DNA of 64,000 nt from Cylindrobasidium torrendii FP15055 ss-10 (taxonomy: Eukaryota > Basidiomycota > Agaricomycetes > Agaricales > Physalacriaceae). Positions 23,582 to 34,273 of the stretch are shown here, piece after piece (positions within the stretch are counted from its first letter, which is position 1; each line of letters begins with the position of its first letter). The stretch covers positions 25,610-89,609 of the forward strand of contig KN880523.1 in assembly GCA_000934385.1 (NCBI GenBank). The letters are read 5' to 3'. A model generated the notes under the pieces. The model saw only the letters and a program-made list of their open reading frames with translations, was not told the DNA's origin and searched no databases. The position numbers and the translations under genes were made by a program.

Positions 23582-25718
23582 ATGAGCGAACCATTGATTT
23601 TGTTTGCTACAGAAAGTGGTAACGCACAAGAAGCGGCAGACTATTTGTCTCGCCAGCTCAAACGGATTTCTCTACCCTGTCGGTCGCAGAATGTGGAATC
23701 GTACTCTCCCGTACGTCCACCGCCGCCGATGTCTGTCAGCGCCGTCAGTGACATTGAGCTTAGGACGAGCTCATCCATGAAACTGTGGTTATATTTCTGG
23801 TGTCGACTACTGGCTCTGGCGTCGAGCCTCGAGCTATGACTCCGCTTTGGAACATGCTTTTGCGTTCAGACCTGCCTGCGGACCTCTTCGACGAATTGCA
23901 CTTCGCCGTTTTCGGGCTAGGTGACTCTTCCTACGAACGATTTTGCTGGGCCGCAAAGAAGCTCTCACGACGACTTGGTGGCCTTGGGGCCATTGAGATA
24001 TGCGAACGAGGTGAAGGAGACGACCAGCATATGCTTGGGTATGTCTCCCCTCATCTTGAGACATTGTTAGTGACTGCCACAAAGTACGGATGGCGCACTA
24101 TTTCCTTGGACAGAGAGTCTGTTATGTGTACTGGCGGGGCTATACGACGTTGAGCCTCCTGTGGAATCAGAAACGCAATATACCCTTCCTTCGCCTCGAG
24201 CAACTCTGTCACTTGCCACAGCAGTAGGGCCCTCTCCAGTCAGCCAGGCCAAGGCATCTCTATCACGAGACTCAACATACCACAATGCCACGATGAAAAC
24301 AAACGCACGCATGACGGCAGATGACTGGTACCAGGATGTTCGACGATTCGAATTCACCTTTGACGAGGATATAGAGTGCGTAAGTATCCCCCATTCGGGA
24401 CCTGCGTGTTTTGACGTCTGTAGGTATCAGCCTGGTGATGTTGCTGTCCTTCATCCGTTACAGCTAGCCGATGAAGTAGAAAGTTTTCTCACTTCAATGG
24501 GATGGGGAAACATAGCAGATGAGCCCTACTCAATAACCCATGTTGACAAGAGTAAGTCCTTGAGCGTGTCCCTGGGCATCTCGTTTCACACTGTTTAGCT
24601 CAGTCCATGCCATCTCATGTTCCTGCTCAAACAACTTTGCGCGAACTCTTCACGCGATATTTATCCTTCACCGCAGTCCCACGACGAGCGTTCTTCCTGT
24701 ATCTCCGCCATTTCACTACCGACAGTATAGAGCGCGACAAGCTCGACGAGTTCCTTTCCTCCACTCCTGAAGGCGCCGAGGATTTATACGACTATGTTTA
24801 CAAGGTTCGACGCACAATATTTGAGATCCTCGGAGAATTCCACGGTGCCCGTGAAGGGCTCCGGGACAGACTAGACTACCTATTCGACATATTCCCGCCT
24901 ATCCGACCGCGCGAGTTTTCCATTGCCAGTTGTGCGGGTGAAACTGGTCGGACGAGGCAACTTGAACTGTGTGTCGCCATTGTCAAGTACCGCACGCGAC
25001 TGAGGCAACCGCGGCGGGGATTGTGCACTGCGTATATGGCAGACATGAAGCCAGGCATGCAGATCACGCTATTGTCTCTGCTGCTGTTGATGTGGCCGTA
25101 GGTGACCAGGTCATGATTGGGCTCAAGAAGGGCTTCATCAAGCTGCCCGACAAGAAGGACACGCCAATCATCTGCATAGGACCTGGTACTGGAGTTGCAC
25201 CAATGCGCTCCCTCATCCTCCAGCGCATCTCAGAGGGCATATACAGTGAGCGCTGCCCAGTTATGAAAGGCACTTCTCCTCAACGCCTCTCTAGATAACA
25301 CACTGTATTTTGGCTGCCGATCTACAAAGAAGGACCATCATTTCCAGAGCGAATGGGAGTCCCTTGCAAAGGAGGACAAGCTTACTTACCGAGTCGCATG
25401 TTCACGGGATGGGCCCGAGGGTGTCAAAAGGACATATGTCCAGGACCTCATCGAACAGGATAAAGCGCGAATTTGGGAACTAATCGAAGCGCAAGGCGCA
25501 TGGGTGTATATTTCTGGGTTCGCCACTTGCGACGCCTCATATCTGTGTCGGAAAGATCTAACATGTCGTAAAGGTCGTCCAACAAGATGCCAACAGCTGT
25601 GAAGGCGTCGCTAGCGCTATGCGCCCAAGAGTGCGGTGGAATGGTAGAAACTGAAGCAAAGGAATACATACGGACTATGGAGCGCGAAGGACGCTTGACC
25701 GAGGAGTGCTGGAGCTAA
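23582..25718 (+). CDS. TAH18: NADPH-dependent diflavin oxidoreductase Tah18
   Basis: Diflavin reductase that passes electrons from NADPH through FAD and FMN to Dre2 in cytosolic iron-sulfur protein assembly. The FMN flavodoxin domain starts at the ATG (MSEPLILFATESGNAQEAA) and continues after an intron with VIFLVSTTGSG and VFGLGDSSYERF. The FAD domain includes YQPGDVAVLHP, RPREFSIASC and a glycine-rich GLCTAYMADMKPG. The NADPH domain has CIGPGTGVAPMRSLI, LYFGCRS and the terminal block (NKMPTAV, ALCAQECGG, EAKEYI, EGRLTEECWS). The order and length fit the family. One intron near 25055-25101 appears to use a GC donor. An intron near 25520-25577 joins VYISG to SSNKMP. It converges with POP4. Confidence 0.92.
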
Positions 25719-25843
25719 CTTGGCATCTCGAACTTAGCTGGCTCTTTTGCGCCATTGTGATTCTGTACATTGCTGATAAATTTGTATGCATTGGCCTATC
25801 CTTGTACATGACATGACCTCTTCTGTCAGACAAACTACGGCGT

Positions 25844-26833
25844 CTACAGTTCCACCGTTTCTTTGTGCTTGAATTTGCGTCCCGCACGGTCGGTAGACCG
25901 AAAGCAGAACTGATTGCCATGCAGATCGAAAGCCATGTGTGGGCGATCCAGGACGGTGCCAACAGTGTTGTCTACTGTAGGTGGCACAGATACCGGGAGA
26001 GTAGAGTAGAGCGGTATTGGGAGGGTAAAGATGGATTTTGCTTTGGGTATTACTAGAAAGAATGAGACTTCAGCGCGACGAAGTGAGGAGGACAGACGTT
26101 TAACGGCATTGGTCGCCATGATAATGGCAAATGTGTTCTCTGTTTCGTGCAACACTATGCCGGAGATGCCCACGAGAGACGGATTTTTACTTTGCTGGAC
26201 TATGAAGCGATGAGGGAGAGCCGCATTGTGATACAATACACGTACCTGTGAGAAGGGCGCCATGCATGTCTGCTTTGAGAAGCTTTGGATGCATGGTGGA
26301 TGAAGAAGGCATATCGCGTGGTGTCGGCGCTCGTGGAGGAGACGGCGTTTGTTGCAAGCCAAGCAATTCTGACATGTAGCCCATCCATAGGTGATGCAAC
26401 GGACGAAATAATTCGAACCTTCAAATGTTTAGACATCATTATGGCACTCTCAACGCGTATAACGCACTTTCGTTGGGCCTCGTCCAGCTTCCATACTATC
26501 TTTCCCTCTTTCCGCTTGGCAATGCTCGCGCGCTTCTTTTCCTGATTTGCTTTATGTCGCGCACGCCGCTCAGCGCGTTCCTTCTTGCTTCTGCTATCCT
26601 TCAGCGGGTTTTCGAGTACTATCTTCCGCCCGTGAACCCGCGACGCGTAGACTTCAGCGGGGTCGGATGCCGTGGTAAGATTGGATTTAACATAATCGGC
26701 AGTAAAGCTCGTTGACGCGTCGGATGGCTGGCATAGGGTCAGAGGCCAATTCACATCCGCCGTGAGACATCAGTACCCCGGCCGCTGGATACGGTTTGTA
26801 TATGTTAATTTGATTTTTGTTGGCAGAAGACAT
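25844..26833 (-). CDS. POP4: RNase P/MRP subunit Pop4 (Rpp29)
   Basis: Protein subunit of nuclear RNase P and RNase MRP, which process tRNA 5' ends and pre-rRNA. The ATG at 26831-26833 opens a first exon (MSSANKNQINIYKPYPAAG). A 49-nt intron (26728-26776) then leads to SDASTSFTADYVKSNL. A basic linker follows (KKERAERRARHKANQEKKR). The Rpp29 fold has LWMGYMSELLGL, KLLKADMHGALLT, SKNPSLVGISGIVLHETENT, IPKAKSIFTLPIP and the terminal GNQFCFRSTDRAGRKFKHKE. It stops at TAG 25844-25846. Further introns lie near 26420, 26230 and 26080. All core Rpp29 motifs are present. Confidence 0.9.
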
Positions 26834-27381
26834 GAGCGAGAGATGGAATTCGATCGACTTGTCTCCGGTTACATTTGGACTGTGCCACAAGGTCGGTCGC
26901 TGCGAGGTCGCTGCAGCCCAGTCTCGTCTCGAGCCCGCCGTATTCTCGCATTTCTGAGTATCTGCATCTGAGCCACATGGCGTCCAGATCTGCTGCTCCA
27001 GTTTCCAGCCTTTCCAGGCCGCAAAAAATAAAAGGGTTGCTTTGATAACCTGTTTCTGATGGCGGTAACAGTGTTGCCTGAGTAGCAACGAGGTGTTTGA
27101 ACTTTGTTGCTTTCGCACTCCCTCCTTTACCCAATGAGTGTGTTCGTTGTCTCCCTTGCTTGTACGCACTCTCTTTCATTCCCAACTACCATCCGCAGCA
27201 CGACAGCGTTAACCTACTCTAATCAGTCCTTTCCTGCAAGTAAAAGCGCTCCTCGGCGCCAGTCCGCTGCGGTTTATTCCATTCTTTCGCACCACATTCT
27301 CTTCGCACTTCTTCAGCTGGCCTCTGGGATGCTCTGTCTGATTTGACAATCCAACAACTGTACATATATATTCAGGATTAC
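26834..27381. other. Divergent promoter region, POP4 / 7-TM gene
   Basis: A 548-bp gap between divergent genes. Short frames without motifs only. Confidence 0.5.
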
Positions 27382-29520
27382 ATGGGATCGGTCTGTCTTT
27401 CCGCTGCGTCTATTCTGCGTTGCTCCCCGCTTTCGTGGACGGAGAATATTGTCATCATTGTCCCGCCAGCAGTACAACTGTTGATTTCGTTCTTGGTCAT
27501 ACGGACACACGGGCGCAACGGCAGGTGCGTAGTCAAACTCCCATTCTCACCGACCAATCTAACGCCCTTTTCAGTAAATATTCGCATCTCCTCATCATCG
27601 AATCATGTATATCTCTCCTCCTTGCCATCCTGGATCTCGTCTCCCACACCCTCCCCGCTGTGCGGGACGTTTTACCAACCTTCACCGCTCTGGATATTGC
27701 TTTGGGTACGTTGACAACCCCTTACCATTCACATGGCCCACTGAACATGTCCGCAGGAGCATTATCGGTCCTCCCAATCACACTTTACATGCTGTTCCTC
27801 TTCTTATTTGTGCGCTCGGAAGCTATGAGCCTCGTACCGACGAATTCCCAAAAGACCATTCTGGCTAGTTTTGCGCTATTCATCCCTGCTGTTGCTGTCC
27901 TAAACGAAGTCGCATCGCTGTTGGACATTCATCGCTGTAGGTTTTCAGGAGAAAGAATTGCGCTGTGCCTCTGTGCTGACATATCCCTAGCCCGTTCCAG
28001 TGGGAGAGTTGTTGTCGGATTCAGGAATGGCCAAGATCAGTCCGTTGAAACCTCCCTCACGCTGGCTGCCTTCGCTACGTATCAAGCAATGAGCTTTGCT
28101 TTGGTATTCTCGAGGCTCATCAAGGCTATCTTGACCCAGAAGTCCTCTGAAAAGTATCAAGTCAAGGGAACTGGCTGGATTACCGCTGGCGTCAAGATCG
28201 GGGCAATTGAGACGGTTGTGGGTTTCGCTGAAGCTGCTTTCCCGGAGGTGTTATCCCGGCGTATCTTGCGGCTCATTGGGCGCGCTTGTATCGTTACCGG
28301 TATCATCAAAGGGTGTGTTGTTGCAAGCTCATTGGGCTCTCCTCACTGACTGCATTCATCGTAGACTTGATGGATTCGCCGATGGCGACGCATGGAGTCG
28401 CAAGGCGATCAAAGGGCCTCTCCTCATATCCGCGCCTCAACACAACACATTTCGACAGCTTAGTCCCACGGCAACAAGCTTCCACACCGCCCCTCGTGCT
28501 TTGGGCCCAAACGAGAAAGCCGGACGTGGATTAAAACCCCGCGCGACAACAGGCCTGGCTGGTCTAGAGCAATTCCGAGACCAGCAATCCCACGTCGACT
28601 TTGCTGCTGCAAAGCGCGTTACCATCCATGTCAGCGGCAAGGGCGCGCCTGAGCTGCATATGCGGTTCTCTCTGCTCAACATTCCCAGCCCCGCACTTAT
28701 TGCCGAACAAGCGAAGAAACGCCTCGATACGGAGAAGATGAGCGAGAGTCTTACTCGATTCAACAGTCAACACTCGTCTAAGAGAGCTCGTTCGCCCAAT
28801 ATGTCGATCATCCCCGAATCGCCCGCGGTTTCTACCAATGGCGTGACCCCCATCATTGCCCCGTCGGTCGAGGACACCCTTCAGCCTCTTGTCCCCGGAA
28901 AACAGCCCATTCAGAAGCGCCTGAGTGATGTCTCCACGCCCGACCTGGTAGAGGAGCCCCAAAGGCCTTCAGAAGAACTGTTTACGACTCCCAAGCGCCC
29001 CAACTCCAAGTATCACCTACCGTCTCGCGCCAGCAAACCTGGGTCGGTGCACACCCCCTCGTCGAGTGTGGGCACGATCAATAGTCTTGGTTGGTCGAAG
29101 GCAGAATCCGTCCAAACGCCTGCGACGGCTCACACCGCAGGTAGTTCGTTCGGGAATTTCGCGCGCTCGGCAAAGGTTCGCGAAGTCCCAAGCGAATGGC
29201 TCGGCTCCATGAGCACTGACAGGGTCTACAAGGACGAAGTAGCCAGACGACCAAGGCAGTCGGGTAGCTCTGTCAACTGGGTGCGCAGCCCGAATGATCC
29301 TTCAGTGGTGACGCCTTCTGGAGAAGGAGCACCAAGTCCACTTAGTCAATGGAGGAGTGGGATGAAGATAACGGGGATGGGCAACGCCCCGAGGAAGTTT
29401 ACACCGTCACCGCAGGCTGGCGGTGGACGAGGAAGCCTCCATGTTGCGCCTATCCTCATCCCCCCGCCAAGTGGATTCAAACCGAATGTAGAAATTATCC
29501 AGACAGATAGTCCGGTGTAA
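27382..29520 (+). CDS. Multi-pass (about seven helices) membrane protein with long Ser/Pro tail
   Basis: Unrecognised family. Start ATG 27382. Spliced segments give about seven hydrophobic helices: IVIIVPPAVQLLISFLVI, LLIIESCISLLLAILDLV, LSVLPITLYMLFLFLFV, ILASFALFIPAVAVLNEV, a fifth with ATYQAMSFALVF, a sixth with ITAGVKIGAIETVVGF and IGRACIVTGIIKGCV. Introns lie at about 27524-27573, 27706-27756 (51 nt, in frame), 27938-27991 (54 nt, in frame) and 28313-28364. A cytosolic tail of about 380 residues follows, rich in Ser, Thr and Pro (TPKRPNSKYHLPSRASKPG, EVPSEWLGSMSTDR). The layout (helices, then disordered tail) resembles fungal seven-helix receptors in shape only; I see no receptor signature. 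The tail offers many possible phosphorylation sites. Confidence 0.75.
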
Positions 29521-29706
29521 TTGAGAGGCTCGGAGGATGACATGGATATATACCGTAGTTTACTTGTCTGTCACATTTACATACTCGAACTCGATTGTTG
29601 TCGTATTACGGCTCAGAAGGAGACCGATTATGGATTATTCACCGCCCGAATACTCGCATGCAACTAGCTTTTAAAGCCACTGTCCACATTGTCCTGCCAC
29701 GCGATC

Positions 29707-29715
29707 TCCACGTCA
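29707..29715 (-). promoter_or_regulatory. UPRE-like site upstream of the disulfide isomerase
   Basis: TGACGTGGA on the minus strand, 47 bp before the start codon. It matches the unfolded-protein-response element consensus TGACGTG(G/A) known for bZIP factors of the XBP1/ATF6 type. Whether the fungal Hac1-type factor uses it here is inference. Confidence 0.4.
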
Positions 29716-29761
29716 GTAACCGTACCAAGCGCGATCGTGCAGTGTTACTCGGCCACCCACC

Positions 29762-31374
29762 ATGAAGTTCTTCTCTGCGCTATTCACCGCGGCGCTTTTC
29801 GCAGGCGCGAGCGCCTCGAGTGTTATTGACCTCGACCCTTCCAACTTCGACTCCATCGTCGGCCAAGGCAAGCCTGGTCTCGTTGAATTGTGAGTGTACA
29901 CATGCACGCGTTTCTGAGTCCATTGCTTACTTGGATATGTAGCTTTGCACCTTGGTGGTACGTTCTCGCTCGGTATTGATGCATTTCTTAAGCTCATGGG
30001 GTATCTAGTGGACATTGCAAAGTATGTGGATTATACATAGCCTGTTGATATTGTGCTGACTACGGCTAGAAACTTGCACCTATTTACGAAGAGGTCGCGG
30101 ATGCCTTCGCACACAAGAAAGGAGACGTGTATGTAGCCAAGGTCGATGCGGACGCGAACAAGGAGTTGGGTGGGCGGTTTGGTGTATCGAGCTATCCCAG
30201 TGCGTCTTACGAGTGTAACATGCATAATCCACTAACTGTGACGCAGCACTGAAGTGGTTCAACGCCGATGGAACCCACGAACCTTACGAGTCTGGCCGTG
30301 ACCTCGAAGCCCTGACTGCATTGTGCGTTCCACATCCACTCAACAAATGTCACCTCACCTTGGACAGTATTACACAAAAGACTGGTGTCAAGTCGAGCAT
30401 CAAGCCTCCCCCTCCCCCTGCGTACACTATTTTGGATGCCACCAGTTTCGACGATGTTGCTCTGGACCCGACCAAAGACGTTCTCGTTTCGTTTACCGTG
30501 CGTGCAACTATTCCTAGAGTTGATCGCCTTGTTGACCTACTCCCAAGGCGCCATGGTGCGGGCATTGTAAAAACATGAAGCCCCACTATGAGAAAGGTTC
30601 GTCACACCCTCACGTTCATTGCATCTGTCCTGACCCCAACCAGTTGCCAAGACCTTTGAGAACGAGGGCAACGTACGCCTAAGAATGACCGACAGTTGCT
30701 GATTATTGACTTCGTTTCAGTGTATTATCGCCAACGTAGATGCGGATGACAAGAAGAACAAGGACCTTGCGAAGAAATATGGCGTTACTGGTTATCCTAC
30801 TCTCAAATTCTTCTCCAAGGACAACAAAGAGCCCGAGGCGTACGAAGGTGGCCGCACCGAGGCCGACTTTGTTCAGTTCCTTAACGAGAAGTGTGGTACC
30901 CAGCGCGCTGTTGGTGGTGGTCTGAATGACTTGGTGCGTTCTGAATACCTTACCTGACTATACAACTCACCTCCGCGTTCAGGCCGGACGCATTCCTGCA
31001 TTCGATGAGCTTGCTTCCAAACTGTTCACCGCTGCTGCCGACCTCAAGAACGCTATTGTGGAAGAGGCTCGCCAGCTGCTGACCACGGATGCCGCTGCCA
31101 CCGCAAAGTATTACCTGAAGGTCATGGAGAAGGAGCTCGCAGGACCGACCAGCTATGTCCAGAAAGAGTCCGCTAGGTGCGCTCTTTGTCTCCAACTGTA
31201 AATATGAGCTGAGCCTTCTGTAGGCTTGGATCCATACTCAAGAAGCGCACTCTGGCGTCCGAGAAGCTTGATGAAATCCAAATCAAGGTCAACATCTTGA
31301 AGGCATTCCAGGAAGCACCTAAGGAGGAGCAGGAACCAGAGGCAAAGTCTGAGCACGATGCATCCGAGTTGTAA
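29762..31374 (+). CDS. ER protein disulfide isomerase with two thioredoxin domains and an ERp29-like C-terminus
   Basis: Catalyses disulfide formation and exchange in the endoplasmic reticulum. It starts with a signal peptide ([19 protein letters not shown]). Thioredoxin domain 1 carries [14 protein letters not shown], built across introns from exons of 15 nt (29943-29957) and 13 nt (30009-30021). Domain 2 carries [12 protein letters not shown] after an intron ending near 30549, and [11 protein letters not shown]. The C-terminal third ([13 protein letters not shown] ... [20 protein letters not shown]) is an ERp29c-like helical domain. This matches the PDI-D/TigA type rather than classical PDI. 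Both CxxC sites are intact. The protein ends EHDASEL, not the usual HDEL/KDEL, so ER retention may be weak or use another signal. Confidence 0.92.
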
Positions 31375-31634
31375 CACTTGAAATCATACTATGTACTTTG
31401 AATCTCAAGAACATTGTGATGTAAATGGATGCGAGCTGTGACTGGGGGAAGACCTCTGTCTGCTATTATGTACTTGGATCCAAATATCATGTGTACGGTT
31501 GAAAAGCAGATGCTGCCACTCGTACTCAGACGTCAACGTCTTGACAAAGACTCGATTGCTACTGAGAGTTCGGGACACCGGCAAGCTTACCGGATGTTTC
31601 TTGCCACCCACCACCACAGCCCGGTCAAGCTGGC

Positions 31635-33920
31635 ATGGAAGCGTCCTCATCCAATAAGTCAAGACGCGTACAGGGATCTTGCGACAATTGCAGAATACGG
31701 AAGATTCGGTGTTTGTCTTGAGACATTTGTTCATATTCTGTGCACTAATAGATGTTAATTAGGTGACAGCGCGACGCATGCTGGTAATAAGTGCACCAAC
31801 TGCTCTAAATCCCGCATAGATTGTACACACGTTGCGGCAATGTCACGAAAGGTGGGTTGTCTGCTCACTCTCACCTGGTGGTGATTCATGCCTGGCCCTA
31901 GAACGGAGGCTTGCCTATGAACCTTACTTCCTGGGACGCAGAAACAGTCAGCGAAGATCTTCGCACTCACATAGACTCCATACTATCCGACACCTACACC
32001 TTACCAAAGGACAAACTCGTCGCCAATGCGTTACTCAAGGCTCTCGCTCGCTATGCTAGGCAGCTTGAAGTCAAATTGAGGGCAACAGAACATCGAACGT
32101 CGGGATCAACTCCTCCTGGCGGAACGCATGTCCCGACGCCGTGCCAATCCTGCTCGTCAAAGACGGCCGGGAATGAAGAGGACGAAGTAGTTCGTATGCG
32201 TGCACCAATAAGCCAACTCCAAGTATCCGAATCAAGCACACGATTTGGCAGCTCTGAAGACGTCGGAATCTTTGAGTCTGCTCTCAAAGATGAAGTAGAC
32301 CCTGCGTACAAACTTCGTCGACCCGCATTCTGGTATGCGCCTGACCACCCATGGGAGTATCTTGACATCACCGAGCCGCCGAGCCTGCGCTTTCCACCGC
32401 CGGACCTCCTGCACGGACTTGTATCTTTATTCTTTCGCCACGTCCAGCTGTATCTTATACATGTTCCTACTTTCACTCGCCAGATTGTGGCTGGCCTACA
32501 TCACCGCTCGCGGGCATTTGGATGTGTAGTCTTGGCTGTGTGCGCCCTTGGAGCACGACATTCAGACGATTCTCGAGTCGGACAAGGACATCACAAAGGA
32601 TGGGACTATTATAGCCAACTACGGGCGGTCCATGTAGGACAATACCTGAAGCAAGAGAACCTGCTTTGGGATCTGCAGCTAATGCCTCTCATGGCCTCAT
32701 ACGCATACGGGCTGATGCTCCCAGACCACTGCACGATGTTGACCGGTATGGGTGTCATGTTGTCCCAGTCGCGAGGCCTGCATCGCTTGAAGCGTGTAGA
32801 AGGCAAGCCCTGGACACCGGAAGACGAAATGCTTAAACGAACATTCTGGATCCTGGTGGCCTTTGATATCTACGTTGGCTCGTTTGATGGTAAACCGCGA
32901 GTGACAAACTATGACGAGTGAATTTAGTTTTTCATGTCATTGCATCTCAAACTGACCATCTATCCGGAATTGGTGCAGACTATCCTCTCGAAGTAGACGA
33001 CGAATTCTGGCCAGGCGAGGTTCTTGCTGATCCTCAAAATCCCTGGCGCCAACCATTCGGGGTCCCATGCAAAATCTCTGTATTCATCGAACACCTCAAG
33101 CTCCTCGAAATCTACTCTTTCGCCCAGACTACCATCTACAGCATTCGGCGCGCACCATTCTGGGACGCAATCGGATGTCCCGAGTGGGGGCGAAATATCG
33201 TGGTAGAACTCGATTCAGCACTCAACGCCTGGTTAAGCAACCTCCCGGCCCATCTGTGCTGGGACCCTCACGCCCCGACTCCGAGCGCATTGGTATTGTA
33301 TGCAACCTATCAGTGGATCTGCATCCAACTGCATCGCCCATATTTACGAGAGTACGCAAGCATGGCAGCATGTGTAACAGCTGCCCGGTCCTGCTCACAC
33401 GCTGTGGCCGCGTATAACAAAGTCTGGCCATACTTACCAATGCACACGGCATTCGGTTGGATCACTTTTTCGTCTATTGTATTGTTGCTTCATTTGAAGA
33501 GCAACAAGATGGCATCGGCTCGTGACTTAGAGGACGTGAGCAAGAATATGGAGCTGCTCGCTCAGTACGAGGGTGTGTGGCAGGTAGCAGGGCGGTACCA
33601 GTGAGTCTATCCAAAGGCCACTCCCTCCTCCCTGACAGCTATTCTTCAGCGATATTATCAGAGAAATATTTCAGTTGATTCGCGCACCCCAAGAGATACA
33701 TGATCAACGCAAGAGAAAAAATCACGACAATGTCCAACAAGTAGACCTCGACTGTTTCCCTGATCTTAACCTTGGGGTTGGCTCAGACGAAGATCCTCCA
33801 ATGTTATGGGAGGGTCTAAATTTCGAGTCGTGGAAGGGCACCGAGCTCGATACATACCTACAAGATCTCGATGGCGTATGGAGTGGGATATTGCCGGGGT
33901 CGTCTACTAGCTTACGATGA
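31635..33920 (+). CDS. Zn2Cys6 transcription factor (TF2), possibly impaired by a splice-site change
   Basis: Paralogue of TF3 (next gene) and TF1. Exons 31635-31710 and 31763-31851 give a complete cluster C-x2-C-x6-C-x9-C-x2-C-x6-C (SCDNCRIRKIRC, then KCTNCSKSRIDC). The intron lies inside the third Cys codon. Exon 31902-32917 holds a coiled-coil-like stretch (LARYARQLEVKLR) and the first part of the fungal-specific domain (FWYAPDHPWEYLD, LQLMPLMASYAYGL, LSQSRGLHRLKRVEGKPW). The intron that should join YDE to IGADYPLEVDDEFW ends in GG (32966-32967) where TF3 has AG. The later exons are open and well conserved (NAWLSNLPAHL, MELLAQYEGVWQV) and end at 33920 (ILPGSSTSLR). An in-frame rescue is possible with a donor at 32890. 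It may be functional, alternatively spliced or an early pseudogene. Confidence 0.85.
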
Positions 33921-34273
33921 GTGCAAGGCCCATTGCTTCTACCTCTTATAATCCCTGCGCTCTTGAACGAGATAGCTAGGGTATGCGGTGCCGTTGTGAG
34001 CCTGAGAGCCTGATGAGTCTAGCGCACTGTCCGTGGCCCTGCGTTCTCTATGTACCCATGAGCATATGAAGGGCCTGAGAGATCATTGCAAATGAAGAAT
34101 GGAGAAAGGCCTATTTCTACGCCTTCAATTGTTAGCTGTTCCTACTAGTGTGCTACAGTTTTAATAGAACAGTCAGTACCTCTTTAGGTTCAACAGGTTT
34201 GTAATACATCAGTTGCCCGGAAGGGCTTGCCGGCCGCTTCCTCACTGCCACCACGCAGCCTGACGAGATTTGG
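33921..34273. other. Gap between TF2 and TF3
   Basis: Holds the 3' region of TF2 and the promoter of TF3. The last 50 bases before the TF3 ATG resemble those before the TF2 ATG, so the duplication took some upstream sequence along. Confidence 0.5.
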
